The notes beneath the pieces were generated by a model. The model saw only the letters and a list, made by a program, of their open reading frames with translations, was not told where the DNA came from and did no database searches. Shown here one piece after another: positions 1 to 6,637 of a DNA stretch of 8,392 nucleotides. A program made the translations under genes and the position numbers. Position 1 is the first letter of the stretch, and each line of letters opens with the position of its first letter. Origin of the DNA: Pseudomonadota bacterium (lineage in GTDB: Bacteria > Pseudomonadota > Gammaproteobacteria > Xanthomonadales > Rhodanobacteraceae); NCBI GenBank assembly GCA_025351555.1, contig JANXVS010000278.1, positions 1 through 8,392 of the forward strand, given 5' to 3'.

Positions 1-982
1 CGGACAAACTGAAAAACACCACGATCAGTACAACGAAACCCAGCAGCAACCAGTAGCGCAGGTCACCACGCCGCACACGGCGCCACCATGCCGGAATCAG
101 CCAGGGCAGGAACAGGCTGAGCGGGAGCCATTGCAATGCGATGACTTCAAGGTAGTACCACGGCGGTTGCTGGTGATGCCAGGGTTCTGCATAGCGTTCC
201 GTCGTCTGCTTGAACAGCAGATCGTGAGCGTACGCGTCGTAGACCGGATTCTGCCGAGCATGCACTGCAAGCAACATCGGCACCAGCCAGGCAGCGACGG
301 CGAGCACGCACAAACCCGGCGCCAGCAGCCAGCGCCAGCGTTCGCCGGTCACAGCGATCGCCACAGCTTTGCCGCGCGCGCGCGCGATCAGCCAAGGCAC
401 AACGATCAGAAACGCCAATATCCCCACGCCCTTGGTGACGACGCCGAGTCCGGCCGCCAAACCGCCGATCGCCCACCAGCGCCAATCCGGTCCGCGCAGC
501 AGATGCCGCAAGAAGCCGTAGACCGCCAATGCGATAAAAAATGTGACGCTGGGGTCGATCTGCGCACGTTTGGCCTGGAACGTGAAACTGACCGCGAACA
601 GCACCAGCCACGCGCCTAGCAGGCCGGTGCGCCAGCTCCATAGGCGTCGGCCGAGATCGTATACAAGTATCAATGTACCCAAGGCCGCCAGCAGCGACGG
701 CAGCAGGAACGCGATCCGCCAATTGCCGGTCAGCTCAAACGCCAGCGCTTGCGCCGCCATGAACAATGGTGGCTTGTCCGCATACAACTCACTGCCACGA
801 TGCGGAATCAGCCAGTCGCCACTTTCGACCATCTGTTTGGCGGACAAGGCAAAGCGCGGCTCATCCGCGGGCCAGGGATCGCGCAGACCGATGCCGGCGC
901 CGAGCACACCGATCGCCAACAGCATGAACAGCCAGAAGCTGCGGCGCTCTTGTGTTGTCGGCTTTGTTGCCACCAGCATCAT
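1..982 (-). CDS. PMT/ArnT-like membrane glycosyltransferase, 3' end cut off
   Basis: Integral inner-membrane glycosyltransferase of the PMT_2/ArnT type. Such enzymes move a sugar from a polyprenyl-phosphate carrier to an acceptor such as lipid A, a glycan or a protein on the periplasmic side; the sugar and acceptor here cannot be read from sequence. The first 327 residues are visible with no stop, so the gene continues past the left edge. A hydrophobic helix at about 17-33 leads into a first periplasmic loop with PADEPRFA (38-45), SGDWLIPH (54-61) and DKPPLF (69-74), the family's acidic active-site loop. RAQIDPS (139-145) and TKG (183-185) follow, with repeated membrane helices to the edge. 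The ATG overlaps the stop of the upstream kinase gene as ATGA, which sets the start and implies coupled translation; a second ATG follows directly. Family assignment is firm, the ArnT-like subtype moderate. No function-specific symbol is justified. Confidence 0.85.
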   Translation of the reverse strand, partial: MMLVATKPTTQERRSFWLFMLLAIGVLGAGIGLRDPWPADEPRFALSAKQMVESGDWLIPHRGSELYADKPPLFMAAQALAFELTGNWRIAFLLPSLLAALGTLILVYDLGRRLWSWRTGLLGAWLVLFAVSFTFQAKRAQIDPSVTFFIALAVYGFLRHLLRGPDWRWWAIGGLAAGLGVVTKGVGILAFLIVVPWLIARARGKAVAIAVTGERWRWLLAPGLCVLAVAAWLVPMLLAVHARQNPVYDAYAHDLLFKQTTERYAEPWHHQQPPWYYLEVIALQWLPLSLFLPWLIPAWWRRVRRGDLRYWLLLGFVVLIVVFFSLS

Positions 983-3150
983 GCTGCTCGCTCAAGCGGC
1001 AACCGCAGGGTGAATTGCGCACCCCCGGCCGCACGATTCTCGGCGCGCACGCTGCCGCCGTGTTCTTCGGCGATCTTTTTTGCGACCGCCAGACCCAATC
1101 CGGTGCCGCGCGCTTTGCTCGTTGTGTACGGCTCGAACCAGCGCTCGTCGAAACCCTCGGGCAGTCCGGGGCCATTGTCGGCGATCGTCAGTTCGACCCA
1201 GCTGCGGTCACTATCCTGGATTTGCCGGGTGCTCACTTCGATATGCGGCTTGCGCGTGTCGCCGATCGCTTCCAGCGAGTTCTTCAACAGATTGTGCAGT
1301 AGCTGGCGCAGACGGCCGGCATCGGCACGCAGGGACGGATCAGCCGCCGCGAAATGGCGCGTGAGCTGGATGCGCTGATCGTTCTCGTACAGGTCCAGCA
1401 CCTCGCCAACCAGGGTGTGCAACAGCAGCGGTCGCGCCATGATCTGCGGTGGCCGCGCATAGTCGCCGAAGGCATTGACCAGCGCCTTGAGCGCCTCGAC
1501 CTGGCTGACGATGGTATGGGTGGCGCGATCGAGCAGTTCGGTTTCCTCCGGCGGCAGGCGGCCGATGAAACGCCGACGCAGGCGTTCGGCGGCGAGCTGG
1601 ATCGGCGTCAGCGGATTCTTCACCTCATGCGCAAGCCGGCGCGCGACTTCGGCCCATGCGGCATCACGTTGGGCGCGGTTGAGCAGAGTCAGATCATCGA
1701 ATACCGCGACCACGCCGGCGTCATCGCCCAATGCCGGCGCAAGCTCAGCGCCACGCAGCATGAGGATGCGGCGTTCACCTGCGTGTTCGATGACGACTTC
1801 CTGGCGCCACTCGCGCAAGCCCGCGCGCACATGCGCGAGGATCGGGTCAATCAACGGCGCCAACGCCGGATGATCGCCACGCACGACGCTCAGGTGCTGG
1901 CCCAGATAGCGCGTGAGCGGCGCGTCGAGTATGGTTTCAGCCGCAAGGTTGGCAGTGCGCAGCACGCCATCGCGATCCAGCCCCAGCACGCCGGCGGACA
2001 GACGCTCCAGCACTGCTTTCAAATACATGCGCTGGCTTTCGGTTTCCAGCGCGCTGCGACTCAGGCGTGAACTGGTCAGTTCCAGTTCGCGCTGCATCTG
2101 GTTGAACGAGTTCAGCAGAAACCCAAGCTCGTCATCGCGCGCGACCGGCAACGGCGTGTCGTAGCGCCCGGCCCCAACGGCGCGGGTGGCAGTGGCCAGG
2201 CGCCCGATCGGCGCGGTCAGCCGGCGCGCGACGCCGAACGCGGCGAGCAAGGCAAACAGCACGGACAGCAACAGTACAAACGTGAGCACCAGGGTGAAGG
2301 TGAGCTTGAGCGAATCGCGCAGATATTTCAGGCGCTGGAAATCGAAACTGGCCTGCTCGACGCGCGTAGTCAGCGGCTGCACCCGCGGCGGCAACGGATA
2401 GACCGCTTGCAGCAAGCGCTCGGCACCCGGCGCGGCGTTCGGCAGCGGCACCACGATGCGCAACGCAAGCTGGTCACCGAGCGGCACGGCCGCGGCATAG
2501 TGTCCGTTGTCCTTGACCTGCAACAGCGTGGCCGAATCCGGAAATGCCGGCGAAAGCAATTTCGGATCCGAGCTCGTCACCGCCAGCACCACACGGTTGT
2601 CGCCGAAGACCGTCAGCTGAGTCGCGCCTTGGGTGTCGAACGCGGTGTCCAGGCGCGCCTGCAACTCCGCGTCGGTGACGTTCGCCAGTTCACCCGCGAG
2701 TGCCATGCTACCCAGCTGCGCCGTGCGCAAGCGCTCGTCGAGATAGATGCGGCCGATCTCCAGCGCATCGTCCAGCGCGCCTTCCATGCGCACATTGAAC
2801 CAGGTATCGATGGTGGCGTTGAGGAAGTTGAGCGAGAATCCGTAGACCACGATCACCGGCGGCACCGCGAGCAGGATCAGCATCAACAGAACGCGCCGGG
2901 TCAGGCGGGCGCCGGGCACGCGCTGACGCAATTCGCCGCGCAGGCGCAGCAGGCGCTGCGCGATGATCACGATCAGCACCAGCAGCGCGAGCACCGAGGT
3001 GCCGAGGATCCAAGGGTAGAACCCCGCGAATCGATTGCTGCCGCCGGCGGCGTCGTTGGCCAGCATCAGCGCCGCGGCCAGCAACACCGCGATCGCGATC
3101 GGCGGCAGGATGCGCCGAGTGAGGCGGTTCAGGCGCCCGGCGCTGGCCAT
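979..3150 (-). CDS. NtrY-like membrane sensor histidine kinase
   Basis: A 723-residue sensor kinase that should autophosphorylate and pass the phosphate to a response regulator. Predicted membrane helices lie near 13-33, 46-67, 86-106 and 282-306, with a periplasmic region of about 175 residues between the last two. Then come a HAMP linker (about 307-361), a PAS-like domain (about 372-490), and the kinase core: H-box AHEVKNPLTP (507-516, phospho-acceptor His508), N-box HNLLKNSLEA (619-628), G1 DNGPGLP (658-664), F-box WFEPYTTSK (671-679) and G2 GTGLGL (682-687). All catalytic motifs are intact. Four helices, HAMP, PAS and HEVKNPLTP are typical of NtrY. The start is the ATG at 3150, with GGAG seven bases upstream. 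The frame stays open back to 3633, but that stretch is antisense-like, overlaps the DUF4390 gene and shows no membrane or domain sequence. The gene overlaps DUF4390 by 22 bp and the glycosyltransferase by 4 bp. The signal sensed is unknown. Confidence 0.93.
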   Translation of the reverse strand: MASAGRLNRLTRRILPPIAIAVLLAAALMLANDAAGGSNRFAGFYPWILGTSVLALLVLIVIIAQRLLRLRGELRQRVPGARLTRRVLLMLILLAVPPVIVVYGFSLNFLNATIDTWFNVRMEGALDDALEIGRIYLDERLRTAQLGSMALAGELANVTDAELQARLDTAFDTQGATQLTVFGDNRVVLAVTSSDPKLLSPAFPDSATLLQVKDNGHYAAAVPLGDQLALRIVVPLPNAAPGAERLLQAVYPLPPRVQPLTTRVEQASFDFQRLKYLRDSLKLTFTLVLTFVLLLSVLFALLAAFGVARRLTAPIGRLATATRAVGAGRYDTPLPVARDDELGFLLNSFNQMQRELELTSSRLSRSALETESQRMYLKAVLERLSAGVLGLDRDGVLRTANLAAETILDAPLTRYLGQHLSVVRGDHPALAPLIDPILAHVRAGLREWRQEVVIEHAGERRILMLRGAELAPALGDDAGVVAVFDDLTLLNRAQRDAAWAEVARRLAHEVKNPLTPIQLAAERLRRRFIGRLPPEETELLDRATHTIVSQVEALKALVNAFGDYARPPQIMARPLLLHTLVGEVLDLYENDQRIQLTRHFAAADPSLRADAGRLRQLLHNLLKNSLEAIGDTRKPHIEVSTRQIQDSDRSWVELTIADNGPGLPEGFDERWFEPYTTSKARGTGLGLAVAKKIAEEHGGSVRAENRAAGGAQFTLRLPLERAA

Positions 3151-3677
3151 GCGTAATCTCCGCTGGAAAGACGCCAGGCCGGACGCAACAATGCCGGCAG
3201 GCGCAGAGCGCCCGGCAACGCATTGCGATCCAGGGTGATATCGAGCACGAAACGATGCGCACCGGACGCGTTGAAGTCGAGCACAGGCAGACGCAAGTCC
3301 TCCAATGCCGCAATCAACAGGGCGCGTGCGGCATAGCTGCGCGTTTCGCCAGCCTCCAGATCGCGCCACTGGTATTGCCGGCTCAAAGGGTAATAACGCA
3401 GTTGCAGATGACGTTGCTGCGACGCAAGCGTGGGACGCCAGCCGAGAAACGCGGCGCCCTGCGCGCGCAGGCTGACGATGAAATCCAGCGCGATGCCGTT
3501 GTCCAGCGCCGCCAGCACGCTTGCATCCGGATGCCACTCCAGATGCGCATTCAACATTCCCATATCGATGCTGGCCACGCGCACGACGAGCGCGCCCGGC
3601 TCGTGCGCGCAGGCGATGAGCGCGATGCTGCAAAATATACTAATTAGACTTGTCCAAAATCGCATAAAAAAATCCAT
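3129..3677 (-). CDS. DUF4390 exported protein, possible lipoprotein
   Basis: A 182-residue protein of the DUF4390 family, whose function is unknown. An N-terminal hydrophobic segment (about 7-22) ends in LIAC (20-23), which fits a lipobox with Cys23 followed by Ala; cleavage after ACA by ordinary signal peptidase is an alternative. The mature part should be periplasmic. Family features include RYYPLSRQYQ (94-103), the LEAGETRSY stretch (107-115), the LDITLDRNALPGALRLPALL region (145-164) and WRLSSGDYAWP at the C-terminus (168-178). I chose the ATG at 3677 because GGTGAGG lies nine bases upstream. An ATG four codons later at 3665 is preceded by seven T and no good ribosome site. The gene starts inside rsmB (38-bp overlap) and ends inside the kinase gene (22-bp overlap). 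Its conserved place before an NtrY-type kinase suggests, as inference only, an accessory role in that kinase's signalling. Confidence 0.85.
   Translation of the reverse strand: MDFFMRFWTSLISIFCSIALIACAHEPGALVVRVASIDMGMLNAHLEWHPDASVLAALDNGIALDFIVSLRAQGAAFLGWRPTLASQQRHLQLRYYPLSRQYQWRDLEAGETRSYAARALLIAALEDLRLPVLDFNASGAHRFVLDITLDRNALPGALRLPALLRPAWRLSSGDYAWPAPGA
3158..3161 (-). promoter_or_regulatory. Shine-Dalgarno GGAG that fixes the kinase start
   Basis: On the minus strand GGAG lies seven bases before the ATG at 3150. It lies inside the DUF4390 coding region and decides the kinase start against the much longer open frame that reaches back to 3633. Confidence 0.7.
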
Positions 3678-4941
3678 CCATACCGGCCTCACCCGGCAGG
3701 TTTTGCATGCCCGCGCCCGCCGCGTGCCAGCCGAGCGGAACGCGGCGCCCCGCCGCATCGGCATGCCGCGCCAGGACGCCACCGATGCACGCCGCGTTCT
3801 CGGCGACCAGCAGCGAGCACGTCGCATAGACTAAGCGTCCGCCGGGCGCGAGCATAGGCCAGAGCGCGTCGAGCAGGCGCGCCTGTTGCGCTGCCAAGGC
3901 CGGAATATCGGATGCACGCCGATGCAGCTTGATATCCGGCTGACGGCGGATGATGCCGCTGGCCGAACACGGCGCATCAAGCAGGATGCGCTCAAAATGG
4001 CGGCCGTCCCACCACGTCGAGGGATCGCCCGCATCGCCTTCACGCACGTCGGCGCGCAGACCCAGCCGGGCGAAATTCTCGAGCATGCGCGGCAGGCGCT
4101 GCGGATCGCGATCCAGCGCGACTAAGTCAACCTCGGCGCCTTCGAGAATGTGTGCAGCCTTGCCGCCGGGCGCCGCGCAGGCATCCAGCACGCGCATGCC
4201 GCTGCGCGCATCCAGCAAACCGGCGGCAAATTGCGCGGCGCCGTCCTGCACCGAGAACCAGCCGTCCGCGTAGCCCGGCAGACGCGTTACGTCCAGACTC
4301 TGCCCCAGAACCAGCGCCTGCGCCAGAGCTTCCGGCAACTCAACCTCAATGTCTGTTGCCGCGAACTTCGCTGCCAATTCTTCGCGCGTGATCCGCCGGC
4401 TATTCACCCGCAGCCACAACGGTGCCTGCGCATTGTTGGCGGCGAGGATCGCATCGGCGTGATCTGGCCAGTCGGCAGCGATCGATTTGATCAACCAGCG
4501 CGGATGCGCGCTGCGTGTCGTCGCGTCCGCGTCGAGCGCGGCGTTGCGCGCTTCGCGCTCGCGCAGCCAGCGGCGCAGAATCGCGTTCGTCAGATTCGCA
4601 AACTTGGGCTTGCCCAGCGCGCGCGTGGCCTCGACCGTCGCTGCCACGGCGGCATACTCGGGCAGGCCCAGAATCTCAAGTTGCACCAGACCCAGAACCA
4701 GCAACGCATGCACTTGCGGTTCGCGTTCGTGCAACGGATGTTCGAGCAGACCGGTCAGCGCCGTGTCGAAACGCAGCCACCAGCGCGCGCCTGCGTGCAG
4801 CAGCGCCGACAACAGGGCGCGATCACGCGCATCGCTAAACGTTGTGGAAAATGTCGCAAATGCCGCACGCAGCGAAACTCCGTCGTGGACGATGCGGCTC
4901 AGCGCCTGCGCGGCCAGCGCGCGCGGATTGGCCTGGCTCAC
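3640..4941 (-). CDS. rsmB: 16S rRNA (cytosine-967-C5)-methyltransferase RsmB
   Basis: Cytoplasmic S-adenosylmethionine-dependent enzyme that makes m5C967 in 16S rRNA (also called Sun or Fmu). The protein is 433 residues, close to the roughly 429 of the E. coli enzyme. The N-terminal 130 residues form the NusB-like RNA-binding domain, followed by a linker with the conserved HPRWLIKSI and LWLRVN stretches. The methyltransferase domain has the SAM loop DACAAPGGK (253-261), the DAPCS motif (322-326, Cys325) and the ATCS motif (373-376, Cys375). These are the two cysteines of the m5C mechanism: Cys375 is the nucleophile and Cys325 helps release product, at the same positions as in E. coli. The C-terminus keeps QNLPGE and DGFFYA. 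The start codon is GTG, overlapping the fmt stop as GTGA; the upstream ribosome site is weak, so translation probably depends on fmt. The end overlaps DUF4390 by 38 bp. Confidence 0.97.
   Translation of the reverse strand: MSQANPRALAAQALSRIVHDGVSLRAAFATFSTTFSDARDRALLSALLHAGARWWLRFDTALTGLLEHPLHEREPQVHALLVLGLVQLEILGLPEYAAVAATVEATRALGKPKFANLTNAILRRWLREREARNAALDADATTRSAHPRWLIKSIAADWPDHADAILAANNAQAPLWLRVNSRRITREELAAKFAATDIEVELPEALAQALVLGQSLDVTRLPGYADGWFSVQDGAAQFAAGLLDARSGMRVLDACAAPGGKAAHILEGAEVDLVALDRDPQRLPRMLENFARLGLRADVREGDAGDPSTWWDGRHFERILLDAPCSASGIIRRQPDIKLHRRASDIPALAAQQARLLDALWPMLAPGGRLVYATCSLLVAENAACIGGVLARHADAAGRRVPLGWHAAGAGMQNLPGEAGMDGFFYAILDKSN
3687..3693 (-). promoter_or_regulatory. Ribosome binding site GGTGAGG for DUF4390, inside rsmB
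   Basis: On the minus strand GGTGAGG stands nine bases before the ATG at 3677, within the last codons of rsmB. It favours this start over the ATG at 3665. Ribosomes finishing rsmB pass straight over it, so coupled reinitiation is likely. Confidence 0.5.
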
Positions 4942-5879
4942 GAGCGGGCTTTGCCGGGTTCGACACGCGCATTCAGATAATCGCGCACCGCGATGCGCTT
5001 GCCACCGTCACGCTGAACTTCGGTGATGCGCAGGACGCCCTGGGCGCATGCCACATCAATGCCATCGCGTGTGCTGGCGACCACGCTACCCGGCGCAGCA
5101 GTCGCAGTCGCCGGCAATGCATGCGCGGCCCAGATGCGCAGACGCTCGCCGCCGATCAGCGCCTCCGCCACCGGCCACGGATTGAACGCGCGCACCTTGC
5201 GTTCCAGCGCCACGGCCGAGTCATTCCAGTCCAGCGGTGCTTCGGCCTTGTCGAGCTTGTGCGCGTAGGTCGCGCCGTCAGATGCTTGCGCCTCGGGTGT
5301 CATCGCGTCGCCGCGCAACGTGCGGCGCAAGCCTGCGTCCAAAACCTGCGCGCCGAGCGCGGCAAGCCGATCGTGCAGGCTACCGCCAGTATCGTTGTCG
5401 AAAATCGGAATCGCCGATCGCAGCAACACTGGCCCCGTGTCCAGGCCCGCTTCCATCTGCATCAGGCAAACGCCGGTTTCGCTGTCGCCGGCGAGTAAGG
5501 CGCGCTGGATTGGCGCCGCGCCGCGCCAGCGCGGCAGCAGCGACGCATGCACGTTCCAGCAACCGAGCCGCGGCAGCGCCAGCACCTTGCGTGGCAGAAT
5601 CAGGCCATAGGCGACGACCACCAATAGATCCAGCTCCAGCTCACGCAGGCGTTTCTGCGCCCGAGGATCCTTCAGTGTTTCCGGTTGCTCCACGGCCAGA
5701 TTGGCATCCAGCGCCGCGCGCTTGACCGGACTCAACGCCAACTGGCGACCACGCCCGGCGGGGCGGTCGGGCTGGGTATATACCGCGACAATTTCCACAT
5801 CGGGATTTTTGCACGCGGCCAGATGCGGCACGGCGAATTCAGGCGTACCCGCGAACGCCAAGCGCAGACGCGAGGGCAT
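4938..5879 (-). CDS. fmt: Methionyl-tRNA formyltransferase
   Basis: Transfers a formyl group from 10-formyltetrahydrofolate to the amino group of initiator Met-tRNA, giving the fMet-tRNA used to start translation. The 313-residue length is normal. The N-terminal Rossmann-like domain opens with [16 protein letters not shown]. The active site is complete: [18 protein letters not shown] (108-125) with Asn109 and His111, and MEAGLDTGP (142-150) with Asp147. The C-terminal tRNA-binding domain begins around residue 207 and includes FNPWPVA. The ATG at 5879 lies eight bases after the def stop and has only a poor ribosome site, so translation is probably coupled to def. The stop overlaps the rsmB GTG. 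The def-fmt pairing joins the enzymes that add and remove the same formyl group. Confidence 0.97.
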   Translation of the reverse strand: MPSRLRLAFAGTPEFAVPHLAACKNPDVEIVAVYTQPDRPAGRGRQLALSPVKRAALDANLAVEQPETLKDPRAQKRLRELELDLLVVVAYGLILPRKVLALPRLGCWNVHASLLPRWRGAAPIQRALLAGDSETGVCLMQMEAGLDTGPVLLRSAIPIFDNDTGGSLHDRLAALGAQVLDAGLRRTLRGDAMTPEAQASDGATYAHKLDKAEAPLDWNDSAVALERKVRAFNPWPVAEALIGGERLRIWAAHALPATATAAPGSVVASTRDGIDVACAQGVLRITEVQRDGGKRIAVRDYLNARVEPGKARS

Positions 5880-5887
5880 CGGCGCGA

Positions 5888-6397
5888 TCAGGCGACGGAA
5901 GCAGTGCGGCGCTGCTTCTCTAGCTTCTTGCGCACCATTTCGCGCTTGAGCGGCGAGAGATAATCCACGAACAACTTCCCGACGAGGTGATCCATTTCAT
6001 GCTGGATGCATACCGCGAGCAGGCCGTCGGTGCCGAACTGCACTGGCCGGCCGTGCCGATCCAGCGCTTGCACCTCGATCCGGTCGGCACGCTCGACATC
6101 AGCGTAGATGCCCGGCACTGACAGACAGCCTTCCTGGTAGACCTGCTGCCCGGTCTGCAGGGTGATTTTCGGGTTGATCAGGACCAGCGGTTGGTTCTTT
6201 TCCTCGGAGACATCGGCGACCAGCAATTGCCTGTGCACATTGACCTGGGTGGCGGCCAGACCGATGCCCGGCGCCGCGTACATGGTCGCGAGCATGGCGT
6301 CGATCAGGCCCTGCAGAGCCACATCGAAGGCCATAACCGGCTGCGCCTTGGTGCGCAAGCGCGGGTCGGGGAATTCCAGAATGGTGAGCATGGTCAT
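5888..6397 (-). CDS. def: Peptide deformylase
   Basis: Metalloenzyme that removes the formyl group from the N-terminal methionine of new proteins at the ribosome. The 169-residue length equals that of the E. coli enzyme. All three family motifs are present: GIGLAATQ (44-51), EGCLS (89-93, metal ligand Cys91) and QHEMDH (132-137, ligands His133 and His137, catalytic Glu134). The Cys plus HExxH set and the EGCLS form mark a type 1, Gram-negative enzyme. The C-terminus (DYLSPLKR and basic helix) can dock on the ribosome. The ATG at 6397 gives an N-terminus that aligns residue for residue with E. coli Def; a second ATG two codons later at 6391 cannot be excluded, and neither has a clear ribosome site. 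It is the first gene of the minus-strand operon and faces tsaP across a 240-bp control region. Confidence 0.97.
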   Translation of the reverse strand: MTMLTILEFPDPRLRTKAQPVMAFDVALQGLIDAMLATMYAAPGIGLAATQVNVHRQLLVADVSEEKNQPLVLINPKITLQTGQQVYQEGCLSVPGIYADVERADRIEVQALDRHGRPVQFGTDGLLAVCIQHEMDHLVGKLFVDYLSPLKREMVRKKLEKQRRTASVA

Positions 6398-6463
6398 GAA
6401 TAATTGCGCTGCGGCGGGGTCGTATCAAGTCAGGTCAGATGCGCCCGTCAGTAAATGGGTGAA

Positions 6464-6493
6464 TGAACAAAAATTCTACGCTAATTCGATACT
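6464..6493 (+). promoter_or_regulatory. Candidate distal promoter of tsaP
   Basis: TGAACA (6464-6469) and GATACT (6488-6493) each match four of six consensus bases, with an 18-base spacer. A transcript would start near 6500, place the hairpin at 6503-6531 at its 5' end, and overlap the def promoter candidate on the other strand. Weak evidence. Confidence 0.2.
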
Positions 6494-6499
6494 TGACGC
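6473..6499 (-). promoter_or_regulatory. Candidate promoter of the def operon
   Basis: On the minus strand TAGAAT (6478-6473) matches five of six bases of the -10 consensus. The best upstream hexamer is GCGTCA (6499-6494), three of six, at a short 15-base spacing. Transcription would start near 6466, leaving a leader of about 70 bases before def. This is a consensus match only. Confidence 0.3.
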
Positions 6500-6502
6500 G
6501 AC

Positions 6503-6531
6503 TTTTGCCGGCTCCGTGGGGGCCGGCAAGA
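6503..6531 (+). other. Hairpin in the divergent region
   Basis: TTGCCGGC (6505-6512) pairs perfectly with GCCGGCAA (6522-6529) around a nine-base loop; a T-G and a T-A pair extend the stem to ten. On the plus strand a T-rich stretch (TTTCTTTCC, 6535-6543) follows five bases after the stem, so it resembles a weak terminator or attenuator in the tsaP leader. On the minus strand no U-tract follows. There is no upstream plus-strand gene here to terminate, so a leader or DNA-binding role is more likely. Confidence 0.4.
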
Positions 6532-6560
6532 CGGTTTCTTTCCAACGAACCGAAAAAATC

Positions 6561-6590
6561 GTGTCGCCGGTCATTTTCTCCAGTTAAAAT
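6561..6590 (+). promoter_or_regulatory. Candidate proximal promoter of tsaP
   Basis: TAAAAT (6585-6590) matches five of six -10 bases; GTGTCG (6561-6566), 18 bases upstream, matches three of six -35 bases. It would give a leader of about 40 bases. A second -10-like TATACA lies at 6595-6600. The A/T-rich stretch 6571-6600 makes this the likelier promoter of the two for tsaP. Confidence 0.3.
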
Positions 6591-6637
6591 TTCATATACA
6601 CTCGCGAAGCCCTAGGGGAATCAGGTAATTGGCAGCC

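Larger units (their letters stand above)
6398..6637. other. Divergent intergenic control region, def / tsaP
   Basis: This 240-bp gap between the def and tsaP starts is the only long non-coding stretch. It is visibly more A/T-rich than the flanking genes, as expected for promoters, and carries weak sigma-70-like boxes in both directions and one hairpin. No convincing small gene, tRNA or riboswitch core was recognised in it. Confidence 0.8.

Noticed and set aside
373..384. Six CG dinucleotide repeats, possible phase-variation tract
   Set aside because: Short, in a GC-rich coding region, and read as ordinary alternating Ala/Arg codons in the glycosyltransferase; too short to argue for slippage without strain comparison.
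147..722. 191-residue minus-strand frame inside the glycosyltransferase
   Set aside because: It is another frame of the same strand; the uninterrupted frame from 982 to the edge carries the family motifs and membrane helices.
1354..3156. Plus-strand open frames of 238 and 249 residues opposite the kinase
   Set aside because: Low-complexity Arg/Gln/His composition, no motifs, and all kinase motifs lie intact on the minus strand.
3151..3633. N-terminal extension of the kinase frame to 884 residues
   Set aside because: The extra 161 residues are Arg/Ala-rich, lie over the DUF4390 gene in another frame and show no membrane or domain features. GGAG plus ATG at 3150 gives a clean start just before the first membrane helix.
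4150..4980. 276-residue plus-strand open frame opposite rsmB
   Set aside because: Arg/Gln-rich shadow frame over conserved rsmB motifs; no domain or plausible start signal.
6493..6498. TTGACG as a -35 box for tsaP
   Set aside because: Good -35 match, but the sequence 16-18 bases downstream is G-rich (TCCGTGGGGG) with no -10-like hexamer.
6398..6637. Riboswitch or small gene in the divergent region
   Set aside because: No known riboswitch core was recognised and no short frame here has a convincing start with ribosome site; only the single hairpin stands out.
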